Shown: positions 1 through 8,970, counted from the first letter of the stretch. The stretch: DNA of 64,000 bases from Candidatus Electrothrix communis (GCA_030644725.1 CP130629.1:2929501-2993500), one strand, 5' to 3'. Notes: generated from the sequence alone by a model not told the origin. A program made the numbers and translations.

Positions 1-432
1 CAAGACCCCATAATCAATTTGATGCTCCCGAACCTTGGAAGATATAGAAAAGATATTTCCAGATTCTACATGTTCTTTATAGACACCAGCAAAGTCAAGA
101 TCAGTCAAAATATCACCATTCATGACCAGGAAGTGACGGGGTAAATCATTGATCAATTTTAAAGGAGCCATGGTTCCTAATGGTCTATCTTCGAGAGAAT
201 AATCAATTTTGACACCCCATTTCCCCCCATCACCAAAAAATGCCCTTACGATATCCGCCTGATGATTAACAGCCATTGTTATATGATCAAAACCACATTG
301 TGCAAGCTGCTTTACAATCACCTCTAAAATAGGGTAATCACCTATCGGCATCAAGGGCTTGGGCAGCACCACAGTATAAGGACGAAGCCTTGTCCCTTTG
401 CCGCCGGCCAGTATGACTGCGCGTTTAGACAT
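1..432 (-). CDS. Sugar-phosphate nucleotidyltransferase, N-terminal part (cut by window edge)
   Basis: The minus strand encodes 144 codons from an ATG at 432 and stays open to base 1, so the C-terminus lies outside. The N-terminus carries the nucleotide-binding signature of sugar nucleotidyltransferases (AVILAGGKGTRLRPYT at about residues 4-19, then LPKPLMPIGDYPILE). A MNGDILTDLDF stretch near residue 95 supplies the expected metal-binding Asp. The family transfers NMP to a sugar 1-phosphate. The start overlaps the end of the upstream dehydratase gene by 8 bases, so the two are co-translated. Next to a LegB-like enzyme it may activate the sugar for a legionaminic-type or related surface glycan, but the nucleotide and sugar cannot be read from this fragment. 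There is no N-terminal CBS pair as in PtmE. Confidence 0.85.
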   Translation of the reverse strand, partial: MSKRAVILAGGKGTRLRPYTVVLPKPLMPIGDYPILEVIVKQLAQCGFDHITMAVNHQADIVRAFFGDGGKWGVKIDYSLEDRPLGTMAPLKLINDLPRHFLVMNGDILTDLDFAGVYKEHVESGNIFSISSKVREHQIDYGVL

Positions 433-1432
433 TATAGATACCAGCTTTATACTGTTTAAGATTATCGGCATCACCAAACCATTCGATCGTCCTGGAAAGA
501 CCTTCTCGAAGTTTCACAACAGGTTTAAAAGATGTAAGATCAATAAGTTTTGAATTATCGCATAACAATCTTTCAACTTCACTTTTACTGGGCCGTAATC
601 TAATATCATCAGTTTCTATTTCAATATCAACACTCATCAGTTCAGCTATTAATTCTACAAGATTTCCAATCGTTATTTCTTTACCACTCCCACAATTAAT
701 CACCTCTCCAGCAGACCTGGCAGATTCTGCGACTGCTATAAACCCGGCAACTGTATCTGCGACATAATTAAAGTCTCGGGTTGGATGCAAAGAACCAAGT
801 TTGATCCCGCGCTGACCATTCTTAATCTGAGTAATTACAGTTGGAATCACCGCTCTTGCAGATTGCCTCGGCCCGTATGTATTAAATGGCCTGATAATTG
901 CCACCGGCAAGTCAAAAGAAGAATAAAAAGAATATGCCAGCTGATCTGCTGCTATCTTGGTTGCCGAATAGGGAGACTGGCCCTGCAAAGGATGTTCTTC
1001 TGTGATAGGAACAAATCTAGCAGTACCATAAACTTCACTGGTAGAAGTATGAACAATTTTCTCAACGCCAAGTTCTCTTGCTGCCTGAAGTATATTGAGA
1101 GTTCCCTTGATATTCGTATCAACATAGGTATCAGGAGAATGATATGAATAGGGGATGGCAATCAAAGCCGCCAGATGCATTACAATATCACACCCTTTCA
1201 TGGCCTCTTTTACACCATGTGGATCTCTTATATCACCGCTGAATATTTCAAGAGACTCTTTAACATCTTTTGATGCATGATCAAGCCAACCCCAGGAATT
1301 AAAAGAATTATATAAGGTGAAAGCTTTGACATTACATCCTGACAAAACAAGTTGTTCAGTAAGATGTGAACCAATAAAACCATCTGCACCTGTTACTAGT
1401 ATTTTTTTTCCTTCCAGTTTACTTTTATTCAT
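425..1432 (-). CDS. legB: NAD-dependent 4,6-dehydratase, LegB-like (extended SDR)
   Basis: This 335-residue extended short-chain dehydrogenase has the Rossmann motif TGADGFIGSH near residue 15, the catalytic YSATK near residue 155 with the upstream TSTSEVYG serine/threonine segment, and the RPFNTYGPRQSARAVIPT stretch typical of sugar-nucleotide 4,6-dehydratases. The combination ALIAIPYSY plus QSARA(V/I)IPT resembles LegB, which makes the 4-keto-6-deoxy intermediate of legionaminic acid from a GlcNAc nucleotide. It sits between the Wzt gene and the nucleotidyltransferase in one minus-strand operon, which supports a role in a surface glycan. No other leg genes (legC, legH, legI, legG) are visible, so the end product is an inference and another 6-deoxysugar is possible. 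Confidence 0.8.
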   Translation of the reverse strand: MNKSKLEGKKILVTGADGFIGSHLTEQLVLSGCNVKAFTLYNSFNSWGWLDHASKDVKESLEIFSGDIRDPHGVKEAMKGCDIVMHLAALIAIPYSYHSPDTYVDTNIKGTLNILQAARELGVEKIVHTSTSEVYGTARFVPITEEHPLQGQSPYSATKIAADQLAYSFYSSFDLPVAIIRPFNTYGPRQSARAVIPTVITQIKNGQRGIKLGSLHPTRDFNYVADTVAGFIAVAESARSAGEVINCGSGKEITIGNLVELIAELMSVDIEIETDDIRLRPSKSEVERLLCDNSKLIDLTSFKPVVKLREGLSRTIEWFGDADNLKQYKAGIYNV

Positions 1433-1527
1433 TGGAACGATTTCCTTTAATCATCGAACGTTGTTCGATATTCTCAAAATATTTGAATTTAACGATCAAA
1501 TAGATAGAAATCCTGTATCAAGTATAG

Positions 1528-2811
1528 TTAAGATATTTTCTCGACATTCCATGGTAACTGAGTAGATAGAATTCCAGGTTTTCTCTGAAGGCCATAGAAA
1601 GAAAGTATTCCAACTTTATCTTCCACCTCAAAGCTGACATCATCAACTAAATCATATACTGTACGATCTAAGTGTGAGATACCTACTTTAACAAAAAATA
1701 TTGCAGTATTTAATAAATTAGCGGGTATCTTAACCTTTGCTTGGTAATAACCTTTCTTTCGTAATTCAAACCTCGACAAGTCTAACTCTGGATCCGATAA
1801 ATTTAAAATAATTTCATCAACACTATTATCTGTAATTTGCAACCCAACACTCACATTGGAAACATCCTTATAAAATTCATATTCTATGCATATTTCAACT
1901 TCATCTTTCAAATCCACAACTCTCACAACACTTTCCCCATCTGTAACTTTAATGCTGCGTATTTGAACTACTTCTTTATTTTCATCCCGATCATATTGAC
2001 GACTTGACACCTTTCCATGGATTCGTGTTTCCAGATATCGATTCATAATCTGTTCGGAAAAACCTTGCATTTGAACTCTGCCATTTTCAAGTAGCACAGC
2101 ACTTGGACACAATCGTTTCACCGCATTCAAATTATGACTCACAAAAAGCACTGTCCTGCCGTGGCTTGCGATATTCTCCATTTTACCAAGGCATTTTTTC
2201 TGAAAATCAGCATCTCCCACTGCCAGCACTTCATCTATTATAAGAATTTCAGATTCAAGGTGAGCTGCGACTGCAAAGGCAAGACGTACATACATCCCGG
2301 AAGAATACCGTTTTACCGGTGTATCTATAAAATTCTCAACGCCGGAAAAATCGATAATTTCATCAAGCTTTCCTCGGATTTCCCACTTGGACATGCCAAG
2401 AATGGCACCGTTCATGAAAATATTTTCTCGACCGGTAAGTTCTGGATGAAAACCGGTCCCCACTTCCAACAGACTTGCTATCCGGCCTTTGACTTTGATA
2501 TTCCCTTTGGTAGGAGCAGTAACACGGGAAAGTATTTTTAAAAGAGTTGATTTCCCAGCCCCGTTCTTCCCTATAACACCAAGAATTTCCCCTTCCTTTA
2601 CTTCCAGGTTAACATCCTGCAATGCCCAAAAATGGTCGCCATCTATCTGTTTTTCCTGACCAGCCATCATAGGGGCTATTTGGGAGTTAGGATCCTCTTT
2701 ACCACGCACCTTGGCCCACCATGATTGTAAATCCTTTGTCAAGGTACCGTGCCCGATAACCCCAAGGCGATACTCTTTCCAGAGATTTTCTATGCTTATT
2801 ACAGTAGACAT
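1528..2811 (-). CDS. wzt: Polysaccharide ABC exporter ATP-binding protein (Wzt-type)
   Basis: The 427-residue protein has an ABC ATPase in its first 250 residues: Walker A GKNGAGKSTLLK near residue 82, a YSSGMYVRLAFA signature, and Walker B ILIIDEVLAVGD. The extra 170-residue C-terminal beta-rich region matches the Wzt-C type domain that recognises the finished glycan end in O-antigen exporters. It acts at the inner membrane with the permease encoded immediately upstream (61-base gap). The family energises export of lipid-linked O-antigen or capsule-like polymers. The downstream legB-like gene suggests an exported glycan containing an unusual deoxysugar or nonulosonate. The specificity of the C-terminal domain cannot be read from sequence. 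Confidence 0.92.
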   Translation of the reverse strand: MSTVISIENLWKEYRLGVIGHGTLTKDLQSWWAKVRGKEDPNSQIAPMMAGQEKQIDGDHFWALQDVNLEVKEGEILGVIGKNGAGKSTLLKILSRVTAPTKGNIKVKGRIASLLEVGTGFHPELTGRENIFMNGAILGMSKWEIRGKLDEIIDFSGVENFIDTPVKRYSSGMYVRLAFAVAAHLESEILIIDEVLAVGDADFQKKCLGKMENIASHGRTVLFVSHNLNAVKRLCPSAVLLENGRVQMQGFSEQIMNRYLETRIHGKVSSRQYDRDENKEVVQIRSIKVTDGESVVRVVDLKDEVEICIEYEFYKDVSNVSVGLQITDNSVDEIILNLSDPELDLSRFELRKKGYYQAKVKIPANLLNTAIFFVKVGISHLDRTVYDLVDDVSFEVEDKVGILSFYGLQRKPGILSTQLPWNVEKIS

Positions 2812-2872
2812 GGAAATTTTCTTACTAAATATTAAATAGGTTACTTATTTAAAAACGCATTACGCAAGACCA

Positions 2873-3721
2873 TTACACGGTATCCATAAACGTCTTTTCA
2901 ATACGGCTAAATAGAATAACACCAGCAAATAAAATCAACAGGGTTGTAAGCCATCCAACTCCGACATAGCTCCAGCGTATCTCCCCTGACCCGAGAAAGG
3001 CATAGCGAAAACACTCAACAACCGAAACCATAGGATTCAACACATACCAAGGCCTAAGCCAATCCGGGACAAGGGTAAGCGGGTAGACAATCGGGGTGGC
3101 ATACATCCAGAGTTGAGTCACAAACCCCATCGCGAAACGCAGGTCTTTATACTTTGTTGTCATCGAGGAAACCAGCACTCCGGTTCCAAAACCAAGCAGC
3201 GCCATTTGGAGAAGGAGAATAGGTAGACAAAGAATCCATAACTTTGGAAAAATGGGGGAATCTTGTGCGATGAAGTAAAAATAAAACCCGAGAAATAAAA
3301 GAAACTGGATACAGAACTGTAGTAGCCCTGAAATAACAGAGGAAAGAGGTACGGTTAACCGAGGGAAGTACACCTTGCCGAATATGCGGGCATTCGAATT
3401 AAAGGTATCAGAGGTTCTGCCGAGGCAGGTAGCAAAATACCCCCAAGCAACATTGCCGGACAGGTAAAAAAGAAAGGGTGGAATATTGTCCGTCGGTATT
3501 TTTGCCACCTTGCCGAAGATAATGGTAAAGACCAAAGTGGTAAAAAGTGGCTGAATAATGAACCAAAGAGGCCCCAAGATAGTCTGCTTGTACATAGTGA
3601 CAAAATCACGTTTTACAAACATACCGATCAAATCTCGGTAACGCCATATTTCTCCAAGATGGATGTCAAACCAGCCTGTTTTCGGTTTAATCACCAAATC
3701 CCATTGCTGCTCATTACTCAT
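2873..3721 (-). CDS. wzm: Polysaccharide ABC exporter permease (Wzm-type, ABC-2)
   Basis: This is a 282-residue ABC-2 permease with about six hydrophobic segments. The N-terminal cytosolic stretch ends in YRDLIGMFVKRDFVTMYKQT, and the family sequence LGPLWFIIQPL follows near residue 50. It is the membrane channel partner of the Wzt ATPase encoded 61 bases downstream. The length is normal for Wzm/TagG proteins. A MarR/GbsR-like regulator lies 42 bases upstream on the same strand, so the exporter could be under local control. An ATG at 3721 is used; a later start would remove the conserved N-terminal cytosolic helix. Confidence 0.92.
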   Translation of the reverse strand: MSNEQQWDLVIKPKTGWFDIHLGEIWRYRDLIGMFVKRDFVTMYKQTILGPLWFIIQPLFTTLVFTIIFGKVAKIPTDNIPPFLFYLSGNVAWGYFATCLGRTSDTFNSNARIFGKVYFPRLTVPLSSVISGLLQFCIQFLLFLGFYFYFIAQDSPIFPKLWILCLPILLLQMALLGFGTGVLVSSMTTKYKDLRFAMGFVTQLWMYATPIVYPLTLVPDWLRPWYVLNPMVSVVECFRYAFLGSGEIRWSYVGVGWLTTLLILFAGVILFSRIEKTFMDTV

Positions 3722-3763
3722 AATATATCTCTACGCACTTATACCGTTGCTGTTCGATTATTA

Positions 3764-4276
3764 TCACTTACGGTTCATCTTTGCAAGCAGGTGGACCAGC
3801 GGATTACCTAATACGCTATCAAGCCGTTCCTGGAGCTTTTTTGCCCGCTTTACCCGCTGCCGCAAAAAATCACGATCCTCTTCGTTCTCTGAAGCAACCT
3901 CACCATCAAGCAAGTTCATACTTTTTTCGAGCTCACCACCAAAATATTCTACCTTGTGGCGGAGCATGGAGAGTACCCCTTGCTGCAAGGCTCGGGCAAT
4001 ATTTTCAGCACTGCGATAGTATTTTTTCCGTTCGCCCTTAATCCAAACTCTCTGCACCAGTCCCAGAGATTCAAGCTGCCGGGCCGCAACACTGACCGAG
4101 GCCTTACTCAAGCCGAGCTCCTGCTCCAGAACATCTAGTGAGCATTCTTTTGGCTGGAGATAGAGATACACCAACACCTGGCCGACAATACGCCCTAATC
4201 CAAGATCCTGACTGGTTCTACCACCAGTTTCTACAAGGTTTTTTCGGGCTTCCGCAATATGCTCTGCTGGATTCAT
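3764..4276 (-). CDS. GbsR/MarR-family winged-helix transcriptional regulator
   Basis: The 170-residue protein has a winged helix at roughly residues 25-95, including LDVLEQELGLSKASVSVAARQLESLGLVQRVWIKGERKKYY, with the recognition helix around SKASVSVAARQLE. A charged C-terminal helical region (residues 110-165) probably dimerises. The GbsR subgroup is typically linked to osmolyte or envelope genes. Here it heads a minus-strand run with the Wzm/Wzt exporter 42 bases downstream, so regulation of glycan export is plausible but unproven. The AT-rich stretch just upstream of the ATG is the likely promoter region. Confidence 0.8.
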   Translation of the reverse strand: MNPAEHIAEARKNLVETGGRTSQDLGLGRIVGQVLVYLYLQPKECSLDVLEQELGLSKASVSVAARQLESLGLVQRVWIKGERKKYYRSAENIARALQQGVLSMLRHKVEYFGGELEKSMNLLDGEVASENEEDRDFLRQRVKRAKKLQERLDSVLGNPLVHLLAKMNRK

Positions 4277-4639
4277 TTTTCAATTTTTAAAATTTTCTGA
4301 AAGCTACAAACTTTTAAAGCATACACAGCATAAAAATGCAACTGATAAGTGCAAGGAGCTCATCGGGCAAAGCCCCACTGCGAGCCTGCATTATCCTCAA
4401 CCCAAAAACTCTTAAGCTACGCCTCGCCCGAAAAAAATCAGCCAATTTCCCTTGCATCTTCTCTCGATCGGAGTAAAATTCTGCTTTTTCACCTCTGTTT
4501 TTACAGATGCAGCCTGAGCCATGCCCAACGCATGCAGATCTTCCCCAGGCATAAGAGAGCAGCACGATACACCTCTATGCTCCTATAGAGAAACCACGCT
4601 GGAATCCTTAACAAACATATTTAATCCACGAGAAAAACA
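4277..4639. other. Divergent intergenic region between the gbsR-like gene and ileS
   Basis: This 363-base region separates the minus-strand regulator from plus-strand ileS and must hold both promoters. The first 45 bases are very AT-rich and fit the promoter side of the regulator. I see no convincing small gene, riboswitch or T-box-like leader ahead of ileS. The overlapping open frames here lack ribosome-binding sites and have low-quality composition. Confidence 0.5.
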
Positions 4640-7447
4640 ATGGAATACCGGGATACCCTGAATCTGCCCCAAACAAAATTTAAAATGAAGGCCAATCTGA
4701 CCCAGAAAGAGCCGCAATACCTCAAGCGCTGGGACAAGAAAAAACTCTATCAGAAACTTCAGGAGGCAGCAGCGGAAAAGCCCCTGTTCATCCTGCATGA
4801 CGGCCCTCCCTATGCCAACGGCAATATTCATCTCGGTACCGCCTTTAATAAGGTGCTCAAAGATATAATCCTTAAATCCCGGCGACTGGCTGGCTTCCAG
4901 GCCCCTTATATTCCGGGCTGGGACTGCCACGGCCTGCCCATTGAGCATAATGTAGACAAGGAGCTGGGCAAGAAAAAGGAAACCATCCCTGTGCTGGCGA
5001 AACGCGGTGCCTGCCGCAACTATGCCGAGAAATGGATCAAAACCCAGAAAGGACAGTTCCGACGCCTGGGCGTCTTGGGCGACTGGGACAAGCCCTATCT
5101 GACCATAAACTACGACTACGAGGCCGCCATTGCCCGTGAGTTTAATCGCTTCCTGCTCTCTGACGGGGTGGTCCGCTCAAAAAAGCCGGTCTATTGGTGT
5201 TCCACCTGCCGCACTGCTTTGGCCGAGGCTGAAGTGGAATATTACGATCATACCTCACCCTCGATTTATGTCAAATTCCCGGTGGCCGAGGATCTGAGCG
5301 AGGTGGTGCCTGAACTGGCCGGGATGGAAAATCTTAAAGTCGTCATCTGGACCACCACCCCCTGGACCCTGCCCGCCAATATGGGTATAGCCTTTCACCC
5401 TCATTTTGTCTATGCCGCTGTTGCCGTCAAGGACGAGGTTTGGATTCTGGCCCAGGAGCTGGTGGAAAAATGCTTTGAGGACTTTGAGATCAGTGACTAC
5501 AAGGTACTGACCACCTTTTCCGCCAAGGGCCTGGAGGGCAAAAAATGCCGTCATCCCTTCTTGGATCGCGATTCTCTGATGGTGCTGGCGGATTATGTCA
5601 CCACCGAGGCAGGTACCGGTTGTGTTCATACCGCACCCGGCCACGGTGCGGACGATTACATCACCGGCTTACGTTACGATTTGGAAGTGCTCTCCCCCTT
5701 GGATGATGGAGGCCAGTATACGGAAGAAGCGGGCAAATATGCAGGTCGTCAGATTCCCATGGTCAACCGGGAGATCAACGACGATATGGCAGCGGACGGC
5801 AGCCTCGTCAAAGAAAGTGAGATCAATCACTCCTATCCCCATTGTTGGCGTTGTAAAAAACCAGTAATCTACCGGGCCACCAAGCAGTGGTTTATCTCCA
5901 TGAAAAATAATGACCTGCGCGATAAGGCTCTGCAAGCCATCAAAGAAGTGCAATGGACCCCGGCCTGGGGCGAGCAGCGTATCCACGGCATGATAGAAGG
6001 TCGGCCTGATTGGTGTGTCTCCCGTCAGCGCTCTTGGGGTGTCCCTCTGACCGTGCTGACCTGTACAGACTGCGGCGAGATTCTCAAGGACGCCGGGGTC
6101 TGTGCGCAAATCGAGGCCATGTTTGAAAAAGAGGGTGCGGATGCCTGGTTCAAGCATGAAGCCGAGGCCTTTCTCCCGGACGGGGTGCAGTGCTCCTGCG
6201 GATCAACCCATTTTGAAAAAGAGACCGACATCCTTGATGTCTGGTTTGATTCCGGAGTCAGCCATGCTGCGGTTATGGAGGCTCGGGACGAACTGTGCTC
6301 TCCGGCAGATCTCTATCTGGAAGGCAGCGATCAGCATCGGGGCTGGTTTCAATCCTCCCTGCTGACCTCTGTGGGCACCCGTGGTCAGGCACCCTTTAAG
6401 GGCGTGCTCACCCATGGTTATGTAGTGGACGGCAAGGGCAAGAAGATGTCCAAGTCGATCGGTAACGTGATTGCGCCTCAGGAGATGATCGACAAATTCG
6501 GCGCTGAAATCCTCCGTCTCTGGGTAGCCAGCGAGGATTATCGGGATGATGTGAAGGTCTCGGAAGAGATCCTCCGTCGAGTCTCGGATTCCTACCGCAA
6601 GCTGCGTAACACCCTGCGCTTTCTCCTTTCCAATCTCAATGATTTTGATCCGGCCACCGACAGTGTCGGTGCGGAGGCCTTCAGCGAGATGGATCGCTGG
6701 GCCCTGGCTCGTTTTGCGGACTTGGTCCGTCGAGTGGGTCGCGCCTATACCGAGTATGAATTCCATGCCATCTACCACAGCCTGATCAACTTTTGCGGCA
6801 CCACCGTCTCCAGCCTCTACATGGACGTGCTCAAAGACCGGCTCTACTGCTCAACGCCGAATGCACCAGGACGCCGGGCGGCCCAGACCGTTATTTACCG
6901 CATTCTCGACGGCCTGCTCCGCCTAATGGCACCGATCCTCAGCGTGACTGCTGCCGAGGCTTGGGAGCATCTGCACGGACTTGATGACAAATCTCCGGTG
7001 GAAGAATCCGTCTTTTTTGCTGACTTCCCCAAGGTGGATGATATTGCCCAGGATGCTGCCTCAGATGCACGTTGGGAACGGCTGATTGCCCTGCGTAGTG
7101 AAATCACCAAGGTATTGGAGGCTGCTCGCCGGGAGAAGACCATCGGCCTGTCCCTGGATGCTGAGGTGCTTTTACAGGTGGATGCGAAGACAGTAACCTT
7201 TTTAGAAGAAAATAAAGATCTGTTGCAGGAACTCTGCATTATCTCCAGCCTGCGCGTTGTCACTGAGGCGGGCGATGCAACCTTTGTTGCCAGCGAAGAG
7301 ATTGAAGGGCTCCAAGTTGCCGTCCGGCCCGCGCCGGGTAATAAATGCGAACGCTGCTGGACCATCTCACCCGCAGTGGGTGAAGACTCAGAGCATCCGA
7401 CCCTGTGCAGCCGTTGCCTTGCTGTGGTCAAGGAGCTGGCAGGCTGA
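4640..7447 (+). CDS. ileS: Isoleucine--tRNA ligase
   Basis: The 935-residue class I aminoacyl-tRNA synthetase charges tRNA-Ile in the cytosol. The HIGH-type motif near residue 60 appears as HLGT (GNIHLGTAFNKVLKD), after the invariant PPYAN. An editing-domain region (TTTPWTLPAN) lies near residue 240, and KMSKS (GKKMSKSIGN) near residue 605. A C-terminal zinc finger is formed by the CERCW and CSRC pairs. The length is normal for bacterial IleRS. lspA starts 2 bases after the stop, a common ileS-lspA arrangement. The ATG at 4640 is preceded by a weak purine-rich stretch, and starting later would cut the conserved N-terminus. Confidence 0.98.
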   Translation: MEYRDTLNLPQTKFKMKANLTQKEPQYLKRWDKKKLYQKLQEAAAEKPLFILHDGPPYANGNIHLGTAFNKVLKDIILKSRRLAGFQAPYIPGWDCHGLPIEHNVDKELGKKKETIPVLAKRGACRNYAEKWIKTQKGQFRRLGVLGDWDKPYLTINYDYEAAIAREFNRFLLSDGVVRSKKPVYWCSTCRTALAEAEVEYYDHTSPSIYVKFPVAEDLSEVVPELAGMENLKVVIWTTTPWTLPANMGIAFHPHFVYAAVAVKDEVWILAQELVEKCFEDFEISDYKVLTTFSAKGLEGKKCRHPFLDRDSLMVLADYVTTEAGTGCVHTAPGHGADDYITGLRYDLEVLSPLDDGGQYTEEAGKYAGRQIPMVNREINDDMAADGSLVKESEINHSYPHCWRCKKPVIYRATKQWFISMKNNDLRDKALQAIKEVQWTPAWGEQRIHGMIEGRPDWCVSRQRSWGVPLTVLTCTDCGEILKDAGVCAQIEAMFEKEGADAWFKHEAEAFLPDGVQCSCGSTHFEKETDILDVWFDSGVSHAAVMEARDELCSPADLYLEGSDQHRGWFQSSLLTSVGTRGQAPFKGVLTHGYVVDGKGKKMSKSIGNVIAPQEMIDKFGAEILRLWVASEDYRDDVKVSEEILRRVSDSYRKLRNTLRFLLSNLNDFDPATDSVGAEAFSEMDRWALARFADLVRRVGRAYTEYEFHAIYHSLINFCGTTVSSLYMDVLKDRLYCSTPNAPGRRAAQTVIYRILDGLLRLMAPILSVTAAEAWEHLHGLDDKSPVEESVFFADFPKVDDIAQDAASDARWERLIALRSEITKVLEAARREKTIGLSLDAEVLLQVDAKTVTFLEENKDLLQELCIISSLRVVTEAGDATFVASEEIEGLQVAVRPAPGNKCERCWTISPAVGEDSEHPTLCSRCLAVVKELAG

Positions 7448-7449
7448 TT

Positions 7450-7947
7450 ATGATCCGTTTTTTTATCATTATGGTGCTGGTCGTGGTTGGCGACCAGCTG
7501 ACCAAACTCTGGATTCTGGACAATTTTGCCCTCTATGATTCCAGAGTTATTATCCCCGGTTTTTTCAACCTGACCTTTCTCCGCAACACCGGGGCCGCCT
7601 TTGGTATGCTCTCTGGCATGCCCCTGCTCTGGCGGCAGATCTTTTTCATCTCCATTGTAGTGATCGCCTTGGTTGCGCTTGTTGTGATGCAGCGCAAGAT
7701 GGGTCGGGAGAACATCTGGTACACCCTTGCCCTCTCCTTTATTGGCGGCGGGGCTGTGGGTAATGTGATTGATCGGGTGCTGTACGGCTCGGTGGTGGAT
7801 TTTCTGGATTTCTATATCGGGAAATACCACTGGCCTGCCTTTAATGTGGCGGATTCCGGGATTTTCGTCGGGGTGAGCATCTTTCTGGTGTTGCAGCTTC
7901 TTGAGGGGGAGGGACATAAAAAGGAACCTATGGAAGACACGACCTGA
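7450..7947 (+). CDS. lspA: Lipoprotein signal peptidase (signal peptidase II)
   Basis: This 165-residue inner-membrane aspartyl protease cleaves the signal peptides of prolipoproteins after diacylglyceryl transfer. The early VVGDQLTKLW motif, four hydrophobic segments and the two catalytic Asp motifs are present (GNVIDRV and FNVADSGIFVG). The ATG at 7450 is chosen because it opens with MIRFFIIMVLVV, the expected first helix; an upstream in-frame extension into ileS would add an unlikely soluble tail. It is translationally coupled to ileS (2-base gap). Lipoprotein substrates are abundant in this window. A decayed second copy of its 3' end lies about 950 bases downstream. Confidence 0.96.
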   Translation: MIRFFIIMVLVVVGDQLTKLWILDNFALYDSRVIIPGFFNLTFLRNTGAAFGMLSGMPLLWRQIFFISIVVIALVALVVMQRKMGRENIWYTLALSFIGGGAVGNVIDRVLYGSVVDFLDFYIGKYHWPAFNVADSGIFVGVSIFLVLQLLEGEGHKKEPMEDTT

Positions 7948-7960
7948 AGGAGCAGGTCGT
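7939..7960 (+). terminator. Hairpin at the end of lspA
   Basis: A perfect 8-bp stem, ACGACCTG (7939-7946) and CAGGTCGT (7953-7960), with a 6-base loop overlaps the lspA stop codon. There is no U-tract after it, so intrinsic termination is weak at best. It may act as an mRNA-stabilising hairpin. Confidence 0.4.
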
Positions 7961-8065
7961 TCCTGTGCATTCTAACCTGTTTTATTCTCTTTCGTCCAGC
8001 ATGTTAAGGGTATATCTCCACCCTTGCTAACGGCAATTACCAAGAACAAACAGGGAGAGATCATT

Positions 8066-8299
8066 ATGCAGAAACGACATGTCCGCCTGTCCCGTAACGG
8101 GCGCAATCAGGTCGTTCGGATCCCGCGTGAGTTTGAACTGGAAGGAGATGAAGCAGTCATTCGCGGAGACGGCGGCAGGCTGATTATAGAACCAGTAGTA
8201 AAAGGAGGCCTGCTTGCATTACTGGCCAATTGGGAAGCGACTGATGACTGTTTAATGAAAACACATGACCCTCCGGTCACACCGGAAGATATTTTTTGA
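8066..8299 (+). CDS. vapB: VapB-like antitoxin (AbrB/SpoVT fold)
   Basis: The 77-residue protein starts at the ATG at 8066, just after a GGGAGAGA ribosome-binding site. An in-frame upstream ATG at 8024 lacks one. The N-terminus (VRLSRNGRNQVVRIPREFELEGDEAVIRGDGGRLIIEP in family terms) is the swapped-hairpin DNA-binding fold of VapB/MazE antitoxins. The C-terminal tail would wrap the VapC toxin. It should neutralise VapC and autoregulate the operon. The toxin frame that follows at 8301 is broken, so this appears to be a surviving antitoxin without its own functional toxin. Confidence 0.85.
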   Translation: MQKRHVRLSRNGRNQVVRIPREFELEGDEAVIRGDGGRLIIEPVVKGGLLALLANWEATDDCLMKTHDPPVTPEDIF

Positions 8300-8300
8300 G

Positions 8301-8541
8301 ATGACCGCATACCGGTACCTGCAAAAAAGGTTCTTCCCTGCCTGTGCTTGCCTTGGAAAAAAATGTCGATCAAGAGTTCGGTGAGATTAGAACAGCACTG
8401 GACCGTATAGGGCAGCCGATCGGGGGCAATGACCTGCTGATTGCCGCCCATGCCCGTACTCTGCGACTGACTGTTGTCACCGCAAACGTACGTGAATTTT
8501 TACGGGTTCCCGGTTTCGCGGTTGAGAACTGGCTGGAATAA
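8301..8541 (+). pseudogene. vapC: Remnant of vapC PIN-domain toxin (internal deletion and frameshift)
   Basis: The vapB stop at 8299 is followed by an ATG at 8301 whose first codons (MTAYRYL) match the usual VapC start, but the frame runs into a stop after 27 codons. From about 8344 a different frame encodes the C-terminal half of a VapC (GEIRTALDRIGQPIG, NDLLIAAHARTL, TVVTANVREFLRVPG, VENWLE). Intact VapC is about 130 residues; only some 70 remain. The missing part includes the first catalytic Asp (usually LDTN) and the middle of the PIN domain. The remaining Asp of GGNDLLIAAH cannot form the active site alone. It cannot be an active toxin. Confidence 0.85.
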
Positions 8542-8543
8542 TA

Positions 8544-8790
8544 GCAAGTGCAGGCGGATAAAATGGCGTTGCAGTGCTACAGAGCCGTTTTCTCCCACTA
8601 CAAAACGACTTTTTCCTGCTGCTGGATGAGTTCTGCCCGCTCCGGAACCTCTTTCTCCTGCTTCAGCATGATTTCCGCCGCTTCGGGTTTACCCTTTACG
8701 GCGAGGAATTCTCCTCTTGCAGAACGAGCTTTTTTTGTGCAGTGAGTTGTTCCGCTTTCCTTTCTCAATTAAGCAGACCTACAACTTTCT
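8544..8790 (-). pseudogene. Possible decayed coding remnant
   Basis: On the minus strand this stretch reads as glutamine/glutamate-rich helical sequence in two adjacent frames (for example AEQLTAQKKLVLQEE, then after a frame change KPEAAEIMLKQEKEVPERAE and a stop near the 8584 region). The pattern resembles the frameshifted C-terminal end of a coiled-coil-containing protein. No start codon or family can be assigned. It lies between the vapC remnant and the lspA-like relic, in a visibly rearranged patch. Confidence 0.3.
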
Positions 8791-8794
8791 CTAG

Positions 8795-8891
8795 TGTGGT
8801 GAATTACGGGATTACGATTGGGACAACGATCTTTTTATTGTTGCAGATTTTTGAGGGGGGGGGGGTGAGAAAAAAAAGCGGACGCAGTTAA
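8795..8891 (+). pseudogene. Decayed second copy of the lspA 3' end
   Basis: The sequence from 8795 aligns by eye with lspA from 7845 onward: TGTGG-G-ATT-C-GGGATT, followed by ATCTTT, TTGTTGCAG and TTGAGGGG in the same order and spacing. The translation (NYGITIGTTIFLLLQIFEGGG) parallels the lspA C-terminus (ADSGIFVGVSIFLVLQLLEGEG). The catalytic Asp is lost and an 11-base G run has formed at 8855-8865. This is a diverged partial duplication and flanks the vapBC insertion on the side opposite to lspA. Confidence 0.7.
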
Positions 8892-8970
8892 AAAACAATA
8901 CTTGTGATATAAACAAGATACCCCATAAACATCAGGGCTTATCAGGAATATTTTCTGATGCTAACTGATT

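Noticed and set aside
4314..4588. Overlapping open frames on both strands upstream of ileS
   Set aside because: No ribosome-binding sites, poor composition, mutually overlapping; best read as a promoter region.
6895..7917. Long minus-strand open frame of 340 codons antiparallel to ileS/lspA
   Set aside because: It is the shadow of two well-identified genes and has no family motifs.
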